In this document: positions 12,581-26,534 of the stretch, one piece after another
How positions within the stretch are numbered: position 1 is the first letter of the stretch
Layout: the number at the start of each line of letters is the position of its first letter
Origin: Paguma larvata
Lineage: Eukaryota > Chordata > Mammalia > Carnivora > Viverridae
Reading direction: 5' to 3'
DNA length: 64,000 nt
Assembly (NCBI GenBank): GCA_030068075.1
Contig: CM057826.1
Coordinates: forward strand, 71,583,312-71,647,311
The notes under the pieces: model-generated
What the model saw: only the letters and a program-made list of their open reading frames with translations
What the model was told of the DNA's origin: nothing
Database searches by the model: none
Made by a program: the position numbers and the translations under genes

Positions 12581-13822
12581 AAGATATTGGAGTTTGTTCT
12601 TGACTGTCTGCTACAGATCATGATGTTGCATGCTTTGCCTTCATACCACCCAGGACCGTTTCTAGAGAACTTAAACAAATGTAGGAGCTAGAAACCTATT
12701 GGTGCCATGGTCTGTGTGCCAGGACAGTAAGTAACATTTACAGTCTTTGGTTCTAGGAGAACAGATGGAAAGTGTAGGGCCAAGGACAAGAACCATTAGG
12801 AATGACTGTCCAGAGTAAATCAGTGAGAACAGAAGAGCCCTTCTTCTTGGGGACTCTATATAACTGACCTTTGGCACAAGTCCAGCTGGTCACTGCTAGA
12901 CAGGGTGAGGAGAGGAAGGAAGTGGTTTTACCTCTAATTTTTTAAAGAAAGGAATAGAAAAAACTGAATGAGAGGAAATTAGAAGAGAGGTGTTCTGTTG
13001 CGGTTTAAGAAGCATTCTGTGATCTTTAAAGTCCGTCCTTCATGACAGTTGAGAAATGCAAGTAATGGATTTAGGCTTTTCTTGAAATTATATTGGTTCT
13101 GAAATGGTGCTTCTTATGTCTGCACACTTGAAAGACTGAAAGACTTGGGGCAGGACTGAATTCGGGTCTGAACTATCTAAATGAGGCCACAAAGAAACAC
13201 TTGAAAGCTAATACAAAAAAAAAAAGCAATGCTATTGTCTTAACTAGCATGGCCTTCTACACTGGCCAAGAGACTCCCAGATACATAGAAACCCTAAATT
13301 ACTATGAATGAAACCATCAAATGAAACTTTACCTGCCTCCCTATATGCTTTACTCTACACATAAAACCATAGTGAGTTTTTTTAGGAATGTTTTTGCAGT
13401 GTCTTCTTTAAAGTACAGAAAGACCATAGCATTTTTTTTCCTTTGCGCTTGTAATTTTGAAATAGAATCTCATTCTCAGTATTATGTGGCTTCCTCTTAA
13501 CCCCTAAATATTAATATGTAAGCCTCAAAAACAATTATTTTCTTATGCTTTACTTCAACAGAAAGATTCACAGGGGTCTGTGGTGTGCTGACTTGCATGG
13601 TATAGGCCCTCAAGCAACGCCTGTTTTATTTAGGATATTTTAAGTTGATCTAAGTTTCTCCCAAGAGAATTGACTAAAAACTCACTCCTCGTTTTCAAGG
13701 ATGACACTCTGCCTTTAGTAAAGATTTCGCCCATACATGTGTTCAACTGCTTTCCCACCTTAGCCATGAACCTGTGCTCGTCTCCTTTCCTGATTCATGT
13801 TCTCACTGTTTCTCCTCCTCAG
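12581..13822. other. Intron sequence before the 13823 exon
   Basis: No repeat family recognised with confidence. The last 60 bases are pyrimidine-rich and include the acceptor of the next exon. Confidence 0.4.
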
Positions 13823-13990
13823 TAACCTCAGATGATGGCTGTTCTGTGGATCTTGGCATTCGAATTGACCTTGAAGAGAAAGGATTCTACACAGAGAATT
13901 TCCATTCAGCAGCATGGGTTTTCCGAGGGGATGATGGGAATCCTGAAGACAGTCCCAGATGTCTTAGTAAAAAACCCCGACCAGTAGCTG
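13823..13990 (+). CDS. PDZPH1: PDZPH1 exon: acidic region leading into the PDZ domain
   Basis: A pyrimidine-rich tract ends in CAG at 13820-13822, and GTAAGG follows 13990. The exon is 168 bases, 56 codons, phase 1 at both ends. It reads TSDDGCSVDLGIRIDLEEKG, then an aromatic-rich part (FYTENFHSAAWVF), an acidic segment (GDDGNPEDSP) and a basic tail (KKPRPVA). This is the linker just N-terminal to the PDZ fold; the basic tail runs straight into the first PDZ strand in the next exon. No catalytic motif is seen. Good splice signals, matching phases and the absence of stops make this a confident exon. Confidence 0.9.
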
Positions 13991-14384
13991 GTAAGGACTC
14001 TGCAGTTATGGTATAAAGTGAACACGCTTAGAGAACTTGTAACAAAGTTCCAGGCAAGCTTCTGACTTTGGCAAAATGCACTCAAGGTGGAGTGTTTGGA
14101 GGGAAGTATAGTCTATTTCCTAATAATGTGAAAGAACCTGAAGCAATTAAAATAAAAACTGTCTTAAGAGTTTATTCAAACTTAGAATCGTAATTCCAAA
14201 ATTAGAGTAAAGGTTAATATAGAAGAGCTGAGTATTTTCCATTCTAGGGGTAAAAATACTATTTTAAAAAAATGTACTCGAGAGTATGAACAAGTAACAT
14301 CTATTGTTCCAACACCAAAATATAACCATGTTATTGATTCTGCATTTTTAAATTCTTGTTTATTATACCTAGGTCTGTTTTTTT

Positions 14385-14603
14385 TTCATTTATTTTTTAA
14401 TGTTTTTATTTATTTTTGAGAGACATAGAGACAGAGTGTGAACAGGGGAAGGGTAGAGAGAGAGGGAGACACAGAATCGCAAGCAGGCTCCAGGCTCTGA
14501 GCCATCAGCACAGAGCCCGATGCAGGGCTCAAACTCACAGGGCATGAGATCATGACCCGAGCCAAAGTTGGCCGCTCAACCAACTGAGCCACCCAGGCCC
14601 CCC
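14385..14603 (-). mobile_element. CAN-SINE, feliform type
   Basis: Reverse copy that starts with a T-rich tail complement and ends in GAGCCACCCAGGCCCCCC. It lies 0.4 kb downstream of the 13823 exon. Confidence 0.92.
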
Positions 14604-15754
14604 TGGTTTTATTTTTAAACATACATGAAATATACATTTGATATTAGCATGTATATAATTTGACACATAAGATAAGATCTTATAGCCTGTTTTTTATGTT
14701 TAAAGTAATTATTTAGTAATTATATATTCATTTAATAATATAAATGTTTTTGCAGATTTTACTAATATTCTAATAATTTAATGATTTTTATGTGATTAAT
14801 TTTAAGTTTACCAAAACTACATGTATTTCTCTAATGTAATAATAGCTTAATAATTTTAAAAACCTTGTACCTGAATTACAAGTTTCAGCATGTGATATTA
14901 TTATTTCGCCCAGTGTTTGCTGTAAAATGTGAGGTGTAGAGCTTTTGTAAACTTGTGTTTTATTCGTATAAATAAATGACCTTGATGAATAATCAACAAC
15001 TTAACTCAAAAGCAAGCAAAGATTCAGGTTGAAAATAATGTTTTAAATTAATTATGCAATCATGCATTTAACAAATATTATGCCTCCTATGGTCCAGGTA
15101 CTCGAGAAAGTTTCTAAAGAGAGAGAGAGAAGTGAGAGATTTTACAAAGATGTACTTATCATTTTCAGTATGAGCATCAAAATGTGCTTATTTTTATCTT
15201 AATCTCATTTATACAGACCAGATTGTTATATGTAAGATCATCATTTATTTTATCTGTAGAGAGAAATAGAGACTTTCTTAATTTTTTCTTGTAAACATGA
15301 AACTCAACATTGGATGATATGAATGAGGACAAGTTGTAAATCTACATGAGTTCCTACACACATGCATAAAATAATACAAGTTTTATATTTTGTGCATTTA
15401 GAATATTTACTTATATTCATATTGTACTAAGCTTAGCCATTCATTGGAAACTTAGTTTAAGACTCTAAATCCAAAAATCCAAAAAATTCAGAGTGGAATT
15501 TTTGAAAATTAAAATAGATGATGAGGATCTAGGAATAAACTTTTCAAAAAAGTTCTATATTTTATATTTCTATATTTTATCTGAGTAATAGAATAGTATA
15601 AGGAAAGGACACCAGGCTGAAAGTAAAATTTGGGAGGTTAAGATTTCTGTGTATTTGTTCATCAACATATTCCATGAACTAAGGACAGTGCGTGCCTCAT
15701 CATAGGAAGCCAATATGTACTTGTTGAATGAATGAATAAAAAGTCCTAGATTTC

Positions 15755-15870
15755 GGTATGATTCAGAAATTTGCCAGCTCTGTGACCTTAGAAAAGTTAC
15801 TTATTTATTGTTATTATCTCTCTGCCTATCTTAGTGTTATAAAAAATGAAATGAAATTATATATGCAAAA
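15755..15870 (+). mobile_element. MIR-like fragment
   Basis: CTGTGACCTTAGAAAAGTTA followed by CTCTCTGCCTATCTTAG and a run ending AAAAATGAAATGAAA follows the MIR core order in forward orientation. Diverged. Confidence 0.5.
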
Positions 15871-16253
15871 ATTACAATTGGCTATTTCTATCCATCTTGA
15901 CTATTTCTATATCTCACCCTTGTTTTTCTTAATTTTTATGAGAATTTTGGATGAATATTAAATACATATTCACATGTCTGTATATATTCACATATATTTT
16001 ATATAAATTATAAACCACTACTATTACTTAAGATACTTACTAAAATTACAAATATTTATTGCCTATTTATGGCAGGCAGGTATGAAAAGTTAAGTTGAAT
16101 AAAATACAACTACTCCCATACAATATCTTGGCTAACACCTGATGTATGATATCTGTAAGGAAGTACAATTATCGCCATCTCTACAAGTGCTTATGGTCAT
16201 CAAAAAACAGGCATTTGCTTGATTCACTATTCTTTGTTTTAGTTAAAAAAAAG

Positions 16254-16442
16254 TTGTTTAGTTTTGCCAGCAAAGTTCACAGACACACACGTGCATATGT
16301 AGGCTTATATATATATATATATGTATATATATATGTACACATATATATGTACACATATATATGCTTATATATACACACATATATGTATAAATATATATAT
16401 ATTTACACACATATACACACGTGTGTTTGTTTAGTTTTGCCA
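16254..16442. repeat. TA/CA/TG alternating tract flanked by a 16-base direct repeat
   Basis: Long alternating purine-pyrimidine sequence, mainly TATATATG and TACACATA units, from about 16296 to 16425. A perfect 16-base direct repeat, TTGTTTAGTTTTGCCA, borders it at 16254-16269 and 16427-16442. Confidence 0.9.
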
Positions 16443-19400
16443 AAAAATTGTATATATGTGTGCAAATACGCATATGTATGTTCATTTATGTGTATGTCTA
16501 TATAATACATACATACCACATAAGAAAAACAAAGTGTTTTAAATGTTGTGAGTTTCATGATACCATTTATTGGACTGAAACTCAGTTCACAAATATGGCA
16601 GTTTTTTTTACTGTAACTAAGACTTGAAATGTTATCAGATGCTTATGTTCTCAACTATATGATATTTAGAGATCTACAGAAGAAAACAGAGATTGGAAGG
16701 AAAGGTGAGCTGAAGGCAAATGAATAATTTTTAACTGAAAAATATCTTTATGAACCTAATGGCATTTTAAGATACTGCAATACTAATTTCTAACTACCAA
16801 CGTGTATTTTGTGGGAATAAATTTTACACTTAAAAAACAAAAAAATCTTAATCCCCTAAAAGAGCTCTTCCGTAAACTGGAGACATAGATAAAGGCCTTG
16901 CATCACTATAAAATATATTGAGGGAGCAACCAGAAAATTTTAGAGTATTTTTTTAATATATGAGGGGTGTTATATTTATGGAAATATTTACCCTTCATTT
17001 GCGCTTTTACTTCTAACAAGATGATTCCAAGAAAGTGTGTGATTCCAAAGGATAAAATACTTGAAGATGTGCCTACAATGTCTCTGAGAAGACAATGACA
17101 TTCATTTGTGGCTTTTCAGCAGCTGTGTTGCACTCAGAGATTACCCACCAGACAGTGGCAGGGAAACCAGACTGTAAATCTTAAAATAGGAGAAAATTGT
17201 CTTCAAAATGGGAGGGGAATATACTGCAAAACATTCTGATTGTCTCAGTCTTGCACAGGAGACTGCTACAGTTGAGTTCACCATTCAAAGACTTCATTGA
17301 ATTGTTTATCCTTTCACATACAATGTAGACATTCAATTTGCTTGATTGAAGGGAAAAAAAAAACCCTGTCACCTTGAAAGCAGTACCTATCTTAACAGTC
17401 TCATGTAATACGAAAACAAAACAACACACATGATTTGATTTGAACCAAAACAATAAAACTATTCCATTAAACAAATTTCAGTTGGGTAATCAATCTGTCA
17501 AAAGCAGAAGACAGTATCAAAAGGGTAACCTAGAGGGAGCAAGATGTTTTGACAAGAGGGGATGTTAGAAATGAGTTCTACAGAGGTCAGAAATAGGATT
17601 TCTGATTTTCTTTCTGCCCTGATTGGCTACCAGCCTGTTGCGGACTGTGAAAATATTCATTTCTGTGTCCTTGAATTTCTCATTTCTGTCCCTTAAATTA
17701 TACAGAGATCCGGTAAATGGCAAGAGAAACAGTGATATGAAATGACTGCCAAAAGGAAATTAACAAAGGGATGGAGATCTTCCCAGGAGCATAGACGAGA
17801 GCAGAGGACAGAGTCTTAGGGCTGGGATACACTCGTACTTTCCCAGCAACTTTGGCATGCTTTTCCTGATACTGTTCTCAACAGCAGAAAAACAGTGTAT
17901 TTTCTTCAGACATTTTGGAAAAATAAACATTCCTTCAGGAACCCACACAAAGAGACTTTATCCTTCCTCTCTTTAAATGTTTGCCAATTGTGGCAGCCAG
18001 TGTCTAGCATGGAAAGTCTATGAGAAAAAGCCTCTTGTCTGTCTTTGCCATTACATTGCTAACACAAAGGAAAGCACCTGGACAAATAGTAGATATTCAG
18101 TAAATGTTTGTGAATGAGTAACTTCTACTGAGCTACAATGGGTCGTTAAAGACAGAGATGTTTGTTTCCTTGTTTTTCGCAGATATTTTTGCTCCCTAGC
18201 TGACCAAGGGCGATGTCACATCCAAACACATCTGGACAGAATGCCTAACATTTTACTGTATTCGTCAATTTCTTATAGGAAATTTATTTTTTAAAAAATG
18301 ATTTACTTCATAATATCTGGGAGAAAATTTAAGAAACTAATGGCAAATCTTCTTACAGACTCTGTAATCAGAAATCTTTAAACTGTAATGTAAATTTATA
18401 ATAATAGTATCTCCAAAGACCAGGGACTCGCCTACCCAAATCATCTGTCGGATGGTGAGGAAGAGATTCCTCATCAAGTGGAAAGCTGGAGTAAGGTCTT
18501 TTCCTGCTCAAAATATAATTGTTAAATCAGCCATTTTAAATTCTTAAGTGTTCGTTTGACCTCTCTATTGCTTCTAATTCTATCCATAAATTGCCATTTA
18601 GGTATTCTGTAATAGCCTTTAAATATGGATCTAAAGAGGATACAACTCTGCATAGAAGACACGTCCTTGATCTCCAATCCAGAGCAAGATCTAAAAGTGT
18701 CTGAGACATGAGAAGTGAGATACAAAAATACCAAACGAAGGGTTGGAAAGAAGCAGCAAAATATATTAACCATAAAATTCTAATGTATTCCTACTTTTTT
18801 TAATAAAAAGGGATTCTATTAAATTATAGCTTTAAGGAATGAATTCTCCCTGTCCTTTTTAATAGATGAGTATTCTTATTTTATAATTAGTTACCTGACT
18901 TCTTCTCCAGAGACTTAACAATAGGTCTATTATTAGTAATATATTTATGTTGCTGAGGGAGTTTATTGTTATACTTTATTATGATTAAGTCTTTATCATT
19001 TTTAGATATTAATATATAGAGAAAAAGAAAAAAATTCATCCAATAAGGAATACCACAATATAGTATAATTGCTGGGGACAGATTAATTCTCCCAGTATTA
19101 GGTTACTAGTTCTCCCTGGTGAACATGACCTCAAAGACAACCACTCAATATTTCGAAGGCTTTTGTTTTTCTTCATTAGATAACTTTGTCAGCATTTAAA
19201 AATATGGATCCTTCTGAAATCACTTAAGCCCTTCAGATGTTTTCAGTTTTGTATTCTAGCATGATTCAGGCATAATTTTTTTCTAAATAAAAAACACGAT
19301 ATAAATATACCATGAAAGACAAAATGCTTACAAGGTCCACATCTCCCATTATGTACACTGACTTTCAACAAAAACAACAGTCCCACAGAGATATATTTTA

Positions 19401-20084
19401 TGCCTTGTAACCCTGGCCTTTTGTCACCTCTTAAGAGTAATAGCCCAAAGAGTTATGAGCAGAGATATTTTCAACCTGCGAGATTCTCACTTTCAGGAAT
19501 TCGAACTGGGAAGATGCCCTTATTGTAGTGATAAGAGAAGTTAAAATCTCTTGATATAGAGACAAGTCAAGAGGGCCCATGAGTGAGCTGAAGTTATGAA
19601 TAAGTCAAACTCATTGGTGCAGAGAAGCTGTGAAGAATACACACACACATGCACGCGTGTACACACAGATCTATACATATCTATATACAGAAAAGATGCT
19701 GTGAAGGTAGCAGGAAGAAAAAGGGGAAGATACGTGGAAAAGCAGACTAAGAGGTAGCAGGGCCACATTAATTAAAGATTAGACTAATGTAAAAGTCCAT
19801 GAATTCTTACTGTGAGGTCTCTGGAACTTTCCACCCTCAATACGGCAAAACCTTACAGTTACAATATCTGCAAAGTCTACCCAGATCTTCCTGCTTTTTC
19901 TGAGAAACTCAGTTGTTTAGGCTTTCCTGGGTTCATGTAAGACTTGTACAGCTGAGGATTCGGTTTTCTTATTTCCAAGTATAACCTTGTAACAAATGTC
20001 CTATTGTTTATGGATCTGAGTGTCTCAGACCTTTAAGGCTCAGCTGCCTTTTGGGAGTCATGCGGCTTTGGGGTGGCGAGCATT
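16443..20084. other. Intron sequence, no gene seen
   Basis: AT-rich intron with no recognised exon. A CA-rich patch lies at about 19640-19685. A LINE-2-like scrap near 18075-18120 (ATAGTAGATATTCAGTAAAT) is the only repeat trace I can suggest. Confidence 0.4.
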
Positions 20085-20200
20085 GCCCCTCAGTCACCAT
20101 GTGACTCAGGTATGTTATTTAACTTCTCTGTGCCTCGGTTTCCTCCTCTATAAATAAGTGATATGAAGACTAAATTAGGTAATACTAGTAAGTGCTTATT
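20085..20200 (+). mobile_element. MIR fragment
   Basis: The MIR core order is clear: ATGTGACTCAGGTATGTTAT, then CTTCTCTGTGCCTCGGTTTC and CTCCTCTATAAATAAG. It lies 90 bases upstream of the 20288 exon. Confidence 0.75.
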
Positions 20201-20287
20201 TTATGAGGTATGGCATACAATAAACAAGCAAGTGATATGATCACTTCCATTTAACTCAAAAGAATGCCCTCTTTGTTTCCTCTTTAG

Positions 20288-20389
20288 TTCGAGAACGAAC
20301 CGTGAGACTGTTCAAAGGAACTGGTGATTATCCCTGGGGATTTCGAATTCAATTCTCCAAACCAATCGTGGTAACTGAAGTGGACGCTA
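20288..20389 (+). CDS. PDZPH1: PDZPH1 exon: first half of the PDZ domain (carboxylate-binding loop)
   Basis: The acceptor is TTTAG at 20283-20287 and the donor is GTAAGT at 20390. The exon is 102 bases, 34 codons, phase 1 at both ends. It encodes the first PDZ strand (RTVRLFKG), then GDYPWGFRI, where PWGF takes the place of the classic GLGF carboxylate-binding loop, and the next strand pair (FSKPIVVTEVDA). PDZ domains bind the free C-terminal tails of partner proteins, often membrane receptors or channels, so this is the ligand groove. Skipping this exon would keep the frame but destroy the domain. Confidence 0.95.
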
Positions 20390-21879
20390 GTAAGTTGTCT
20401 TACTATAGCAGTTTTAATTCAGATCAAAACAACTCTCTCAGACCTCACACAATGTAATAAATAGCCTTTGATATCATAGTCCCATAAAGCACACATGTGG
20501 TACAGAAGCCATTTCTAAATCTCAGTCTATCAAAAACTCATGACTGAAAGTGCTCACATCGTGATCAAATACTTTTTAAAAGACCATGCTTTCCTGATGG
20601 CACATAGCCCTCTGGTAGACGTATGGCATCGGTCTCCCTACAAAGAAGAGCCCTACCTGTACCTGTGGAAACAGGGCTTAGGCTCTGGAGACAAGAAGGG
20701 TCTTATGAGTAGTCAGTTGGCAATCTATTTGTATTTAATAATTTCGAGGAGGAGTTCCATTCCCTGTAAATTATTTCCCTGCTAGCTTCTCAGCTTTCCT
20801 TACTTCCTAACAAGCAAATTATAAATTCATAGATGCCTAATGAAAATTAGATCTTTGCTCCCTGCTCTATATAACCTGAGAATAATCTGAGATCAATGCT
20901 TTGAAAAAATTAGAGCCAGAAGACTAACATTGGCAGGAATAAAAGATAAAGATATTTACACCCAGCTTGTTGTATTAGGGGAGGCATAATAAAGTTATCA
21001 GAGAGGGAGGCCCAGGGCCACTAGGGGGTTTCTGAATTACATTGCAGTCCCCCTCTGGTCTATGAATTCGCCAAGGTTAGAAACTGTATTTTATCCATCA
21101 TTTTATTCTCCCGACTTTGTGCAGTGTCTCAAAGGCAACAGAGCAGATGCCCGAAAAATGCTTACTGAATGACTGCTAGAATCTTAGGGCTAAAGACTGG
21201 GGCAGCATGGGGCAGAGAGGAAGGGAGTCCAGCAGGACTATAACCCGTCCTCCTTTGCCCTGGTGCCATAATCCCTTCTCTGATGCCATTATCACCAAGG
21301 GTCACATTTTATTTTCCTTTGCTTGTTGACGTTCAGGTGTTTCTCTATTGTATAGTCTGTGATTCCACTAGGAATGTGCTCGCCTATCCGTAAAGCTGCC
21401 TGCTCAGCTCTGGTAAAGGCCAGAGGAGTGACATCTGAGAGGATGAAATAGTTGCCTCTGAGCCCAGCATTCCACAGTCCTGGGCAACATCGGGGGTAGC
21501 AAACAGTGTGCCCAGACAGCCATATATTTTTTATATGAACAGGATTTTCCAATTAGTTCTCAAGAAATATTGAGAATCTATGTAGAATGTGAGATAATTC
21601 CTAGTGCAACAAAGAAGTTAAATTTTATAGTTTTAGAACCCTTCCTCAGGAAATTTCTTTGTATGAGTCATCGCTTATGTCGAGTGATCGATAGCATAGA
21701 TTTTGTACGATGCAGAGGATTAGTATCCTTTAAGCAAGAAGGGACTAACTTAGTACAGAGTAACTTGGGTATCTATTACACATTCATTGATCTTTTTAAA
21801 AAAGGAATTTTACTTGCTTATTTATAATAGCAAAGTAGAAACAAAATCTACTTTAAATATGAAAACCATCATATTCATT
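20390..21879. other. Intron sequence, no gene seen
   Basis: No exon recognised. A LINE-2-like piece with AATGCTTACTGAATGACTG is near 21110-21175. Open frames at 20540-20785 and 21292-21552 lack protein character or splice context. Confidence 0.4.
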
Positions 21880-22100
21880 GGATTCCTACTATGAGCAGGG
21901 CATTTTATATATGTGCTCTCATGCAATCTATACAACAGAAATTGAAACTTGATATGATCACTTCCATTTAGCAGATGAATATATTAAGGCTCAAACTGGT
22001 TAAGCAACTTGCCTAAAGTTATACAACTATATCATGACAACTCCAGGATTCAGATCTCAGAATTTCTACCCCTGGAAACAAAGTTCTTTCCCTATGACTT
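21880..22100 (-). mobile_element. MIR fragment
   Basis: ATTAAGGCTCAAACTGGTTA, GCAACTTGCCTAAAGTTATA and the preceding TATTAGGCTCA-type context match a reverse MIR core. Ends approximate. Confidence 0.65.
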
Positions 22101-22792
22101 ATCTCATTTCAGACCCTCCCTTGCAACCAAGAAAGAAATCTGACTGCAAATGGTTTAAGCAATGAAGGGGTTGATTGACTCACAAAGTTCTGATAAAGTT
22201 CTGGGATAGTGTGGGTATTTGATTTGTTTCCGTAGCTCAATTTCATCAAGGGTATGAATTCTTTGACCCCAATTTCCTTGGTGTTACAAGTTTCCCATTT
22301 GGATTCAAAATGATCTCAGCAGTTCTTTCTCTTGGCACATTGGAGTCATAAAGAGAGAGAAGGGAGGAGATGGACTTCAACCTCAAATGTCCTCAGTTTC
22401 CTGTGGCCCCCACAGTATGCCGTGAGCTGTTTAACTTAGGCCAAATGCAAGGGGAATGGCTTTGCCTGACTGAGTTGTAGGAGACCAGGACCCACCCTGG
22501 ACTCGAGAGTGGAATAATGCTTCTTTACTTACCCCAAGCCACCCATAATGGAGGAGAGGTGGAGAAGATATTAGAGGGCCTCAGTGAACTCTACCACGAC
22601 TCGGCCTCAAGTCCTACTGACACAGTGACACTCTGCACCCAACGAGTGATAAATAAGTCACACAAACCAAGGAAATATTACCTAGTGCACAGAGAGGTGG
22701 TGTTTTGTCTCTTCTTGATGTATTATTTCTTTCTAATCACATTCTTTAAAAATCCTATTATTCTTATCAAAGGATTGCTTTTGAATTTTTAT

Positions 22793-23010
22793 TTTTAATT
22801 TTTTTTTAATGTTTAATTATTTTTGAGACAGAGAGAGATAGAGCATGAGTGGGGGAGGGACAGAGAGAGAGGGAGACACAGAATCCGAAGCAGACTCCAG
22901 GCTCTGAGCTGTCAGCACAGAGCCTGACACAGGGCTCGAACTCACAGACCATGAGATCATGACCTGAGCCAAAGTCGGATACTCTACCAACTGAGCCACC
23001 CAGGCACCCC
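22793..23010 (-). mobile_element. CAN-SINE, well preserved
   Basis: Reverse full-length copy close to the feliform consensus. A perfect 17-base target duplication, TGCTTTTGAATTTTTAT, lies at 22776-22792 and 23011-23027. Confidence 0.96.
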
Positions 23011-23027
23011 TGCTTTTGAATTTTTAT

Positions 23028-26000
23028 GACTTGATTTGACCTACTTCATTCTCAACTGTTAAGAAAAATATTCAATACCTTAAAAATCACATCAACTCTT
23101 CTTAGCGACACAGCTGAACTGTATCTCAAACACCTGTTTACGGCTGAGCAGGATCTCGGCAGCGTATTACATAAAATAACTTTTTCTCAATACTCTCCAT
23201 TAAGCTTACCTTACAGACCCATTCTTTGCTGCTCTGGGTGAGTTCTGGGATGGATCTTATTTTTTGTAGTCTCTCTGAGACAGTAAAAGCACTGTTGTTT
23301 GTCATTAAAAGTCCATATAATAATCATAGAACCACAGGTTAGTCTAGTATAATCAAATTTCTTGCATTTTTTTTTACCAATTTGGAATAAATTGCCTGAG
23401 CCTGCCTCAGTCTTACAAGCATGGATGGTCTTCTTCACTATTTCTCATCTGTGTTTTCTGTTCATCAGAAATATCACCTTCACACTTTCAAATGTACTCA
23501 ATTCTTTTCCCTGTCCCTCCTGTCCTTCTTTTCCATCTGAAGGTCAATTTTCCCTCTTCTCATCACTTTCGAAAACATTAGTAAATTGGGAATTGATGCA
23601 AAATTTTTAAGGTAATAAAAGGAGTTCCTTTTTCTCAGTTCCTGTAATCTGAGAAATAGACACTAGTACCAAGACAGATGTGCAAAAGACTGGAGGAAAT
23701 CACTGTGACAGATGAAAGATAGAGAGCTTCTGAGGGCTCCACAATGGCGGCCTGGCACCTGCGAGAGGAGACAGAGAAGGGATCAGGATTGCAGAGTTAT
23801 GCCCTCCAACGGCCGTGTAGCTCTGAGGAATTCTGAGACAGGCTGATAGGAAGCCCCAAAGCAGAGTGTTCATTAGAGAAGTCCTGAGCTGGCCAGAAAG
23901 AGCCTGGCTCCCGTACCCCCTCCAAATTCAGTCACTAGCTGGAATGTAACCTCAGTGTGAGGATATCAGAAAGTGTGGCAAGTGAAGGCTTTCAATTACA
24001 ATCCTCACAGCAATTTCTCTTAAAGGTCTGTATATGTGGGCAATGTAGACCTAAGACCTCCATATAGGGTATGGAATAAAAAGCACTTAGAAAGAAAAAA
24101 AGGCAAAGTGATAGGAATAATTCTAATAAAAGTATAATGAAAATAATAAAATATAGAAAGAAATTAAAGAGCACCTAAACATATGTATCATTTGTAAGTC
24201 TTAATATTTAAAGTTGTCAATTCTTCCTTAAATTGATCTAGAGATGGAATCCAAATTAAATTGTAGTAGGGTAGCTGCTTTTGTTTTATTGGTAAAAATT
24301 TTTTCAATTAGATTCTAAAATATTTATAGAAAAGCAAAGGGCCAAGTTATTAAGATGAAAATTCTTTCATCCAGGGAAAAAGCCTTTTTATTCTATAATT
24401 AGATATTAAAATGCAAATGCATGGATATGTTTTTACTTTTCTACTTTGCTGTGAATGAGTTTCAATTAAATTTACTTTTTTTTCAATTAAAGTTTAATCA
24501 GTTAATCAAATATATAAATGATTATTTAGCAAATAATTCCCTAATGACTGGAGAAAGGAAGGGTTTTACCCAATGTTGGTGGAATTTGGGGACAGAAGGG
24601 TAGACCCCAAACAAGTGGGGGGAAAGCAGAAGAGGATGGTGTCACTAGAACTCAGGTGCCCAAAGATAAAAATCTGCAAATGTTGCTGGGTCAACCTTGC
24701 TTGACCCCTTAGTCCCCTTCAAATTAACAAGAACGAAAAATGATTGTGGGCTTAATTATTTCTATATAGACACAAAGACAGGCAACTTTTTATCATAAAG
24801 CTGCTTCTGAGTTTTTACTATGTTTTTAAATGACATCTGACTTAAAAGAAATAACTGTTTATTCATAGGGAATGGATTCAAGGATTCGAGAATGTTTCAC
24901 ATCTTCCTTCTCTCCTTCTTTCTCTCCATCTTCTCTCTCTCCTTCCCTTTATCCTGGACAGGGAAAGGATTAGGGACATTAATCTCCCCTTTCTATCTCT
25001 GACTTCACAAGATTAGTGTTAGACAAAGAAATAAAATTCATAAGGAAAATAAAAATGACTACCCTTTAAAAATCAAACAGGTCCAACTTCAGAAGTTTAG
25101 TTAGATTTTTGCAAAATACCCAAAACACTCTTCATGCCTGTGTTTCTAGATAAAATAACTAAATGCAGTTTAACAAAATGTTATGATTTCTTTATTTCTG
25201 ATACCTTTGTAACCATTCAAATAAGAGAGTTAACTGTATCTCATCCATTCAAATGTGAAACAAATCAAAATGTTTACATTGCAAGTGACTTTGTATTGAG
25301 GAGGCCCTGAGGTTTTGTCATAGCAAATGCTGAAGGATCTCTACTGTAGCAGAAATGGTACAATACAGAGTTAACCTAGGATTTTATTCAACATCAGAAA
25401 GTGCTGCCCTGGCAGGGATTCGTGTAGCTGCTGAGTCTACTTCTCTTTTTTTAAATGTATTCCTCAATGCTGAAGAGCAACCTCTGAAATCCATTGTCTA
25501 GTCAAATCTGCTAAATGAGGGGTTGAGGGACTTTAAAATTACACGTATTTTCAGCACTTCTGAAAATCTCATTCACACCACAAAACATTGTTCTGGATGC
25601 ACTAGAGAGGCTTAATTACACACTGAAGATAAAAAGATAAAGCAGGGAGACCTGTAGGTGGGATGGAAATGATTATCCATAACTATACAGAGAGAGAGTT
25701 TGCTGGTAGCTTACATAACTAATTGCCCACACCCGGCTGGCATTTGCATGAACATTTTCTATGAAAGCCTAAATGCTTTTGAGATCTGTTGGCATAAACA
25801 AAAGAAACAGATGTTCCAACTTTGATACCAAGCAAACTTGAAAAGAAAACTATACATTTAGGGATGGGCAAACCATAGGGGAAATTATGGACAGACCCAT
25901 CTTTCTTTAAGTTCTAGAATTTAAAATGCTACTGTTAGAGTACAATTTTTTTAATAAAAGGGCAGGTCCCCTTTTTAATTGTAAGTTTTTCAGATTCTGC

Positions 26001-26436
26001 GTTATATGTAAATATGCATCTAAGGATGAAGTAGCTCAGCATTTAACTCTTTCTAATAAACACAAAACTCTGCAGTCAAGTATCCTATTATGGAAAAGTA
26101 CTTAGAAAATCACGATCTTGCTTTCCTACCACCTCAATCCTCCCTGTGCAATGTAGGATGTATATACTTCCATCTGCTCCCAGCCTCAAGTATAGTCACC
26201 TACTTTGAAATATCCCCCTCTTCCAAGAAGTCCTACAGCCTCAACCTCTTACCATAGTTAATAAAGGGAAAATTTGCATGTTGCACTGCAAAATAGAGGA
26301 ACTTAGTAAATGCAATGTATAATTGAAGCTAAAAGCATTCTAATGAGCCGTCAGCAAGGTAACGTGGCAGAAATAATTTTCTACAAACAAGGATCATTTT
26401 CACCCCCAAAACTGAATATTACAAAGATAAATAACA
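23028..26436. other. Intron sequence, mostly unique
   Basis: No exon seen. A LINE-2-like antisense scrap may lie at about 26130-26260 (CCTCTTCCAAGAAGTCCTAC). The rest shows no recognised family, coding frame or long tandem repeat. Confidence 0.4.
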
Positions 26437-26489
26437 CAATTTTAAAATGTGCAAAGGATTTGAGTAGAGATTCTCCAAAGAGTCAATAA

Positions 26490-26534
<45 letters not shown>

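Noticed and set aside
16146..16505. Tyr/Ile-rich 119-codon frame
   Set aside because: Translation of the TA/CA low-complexity tract.
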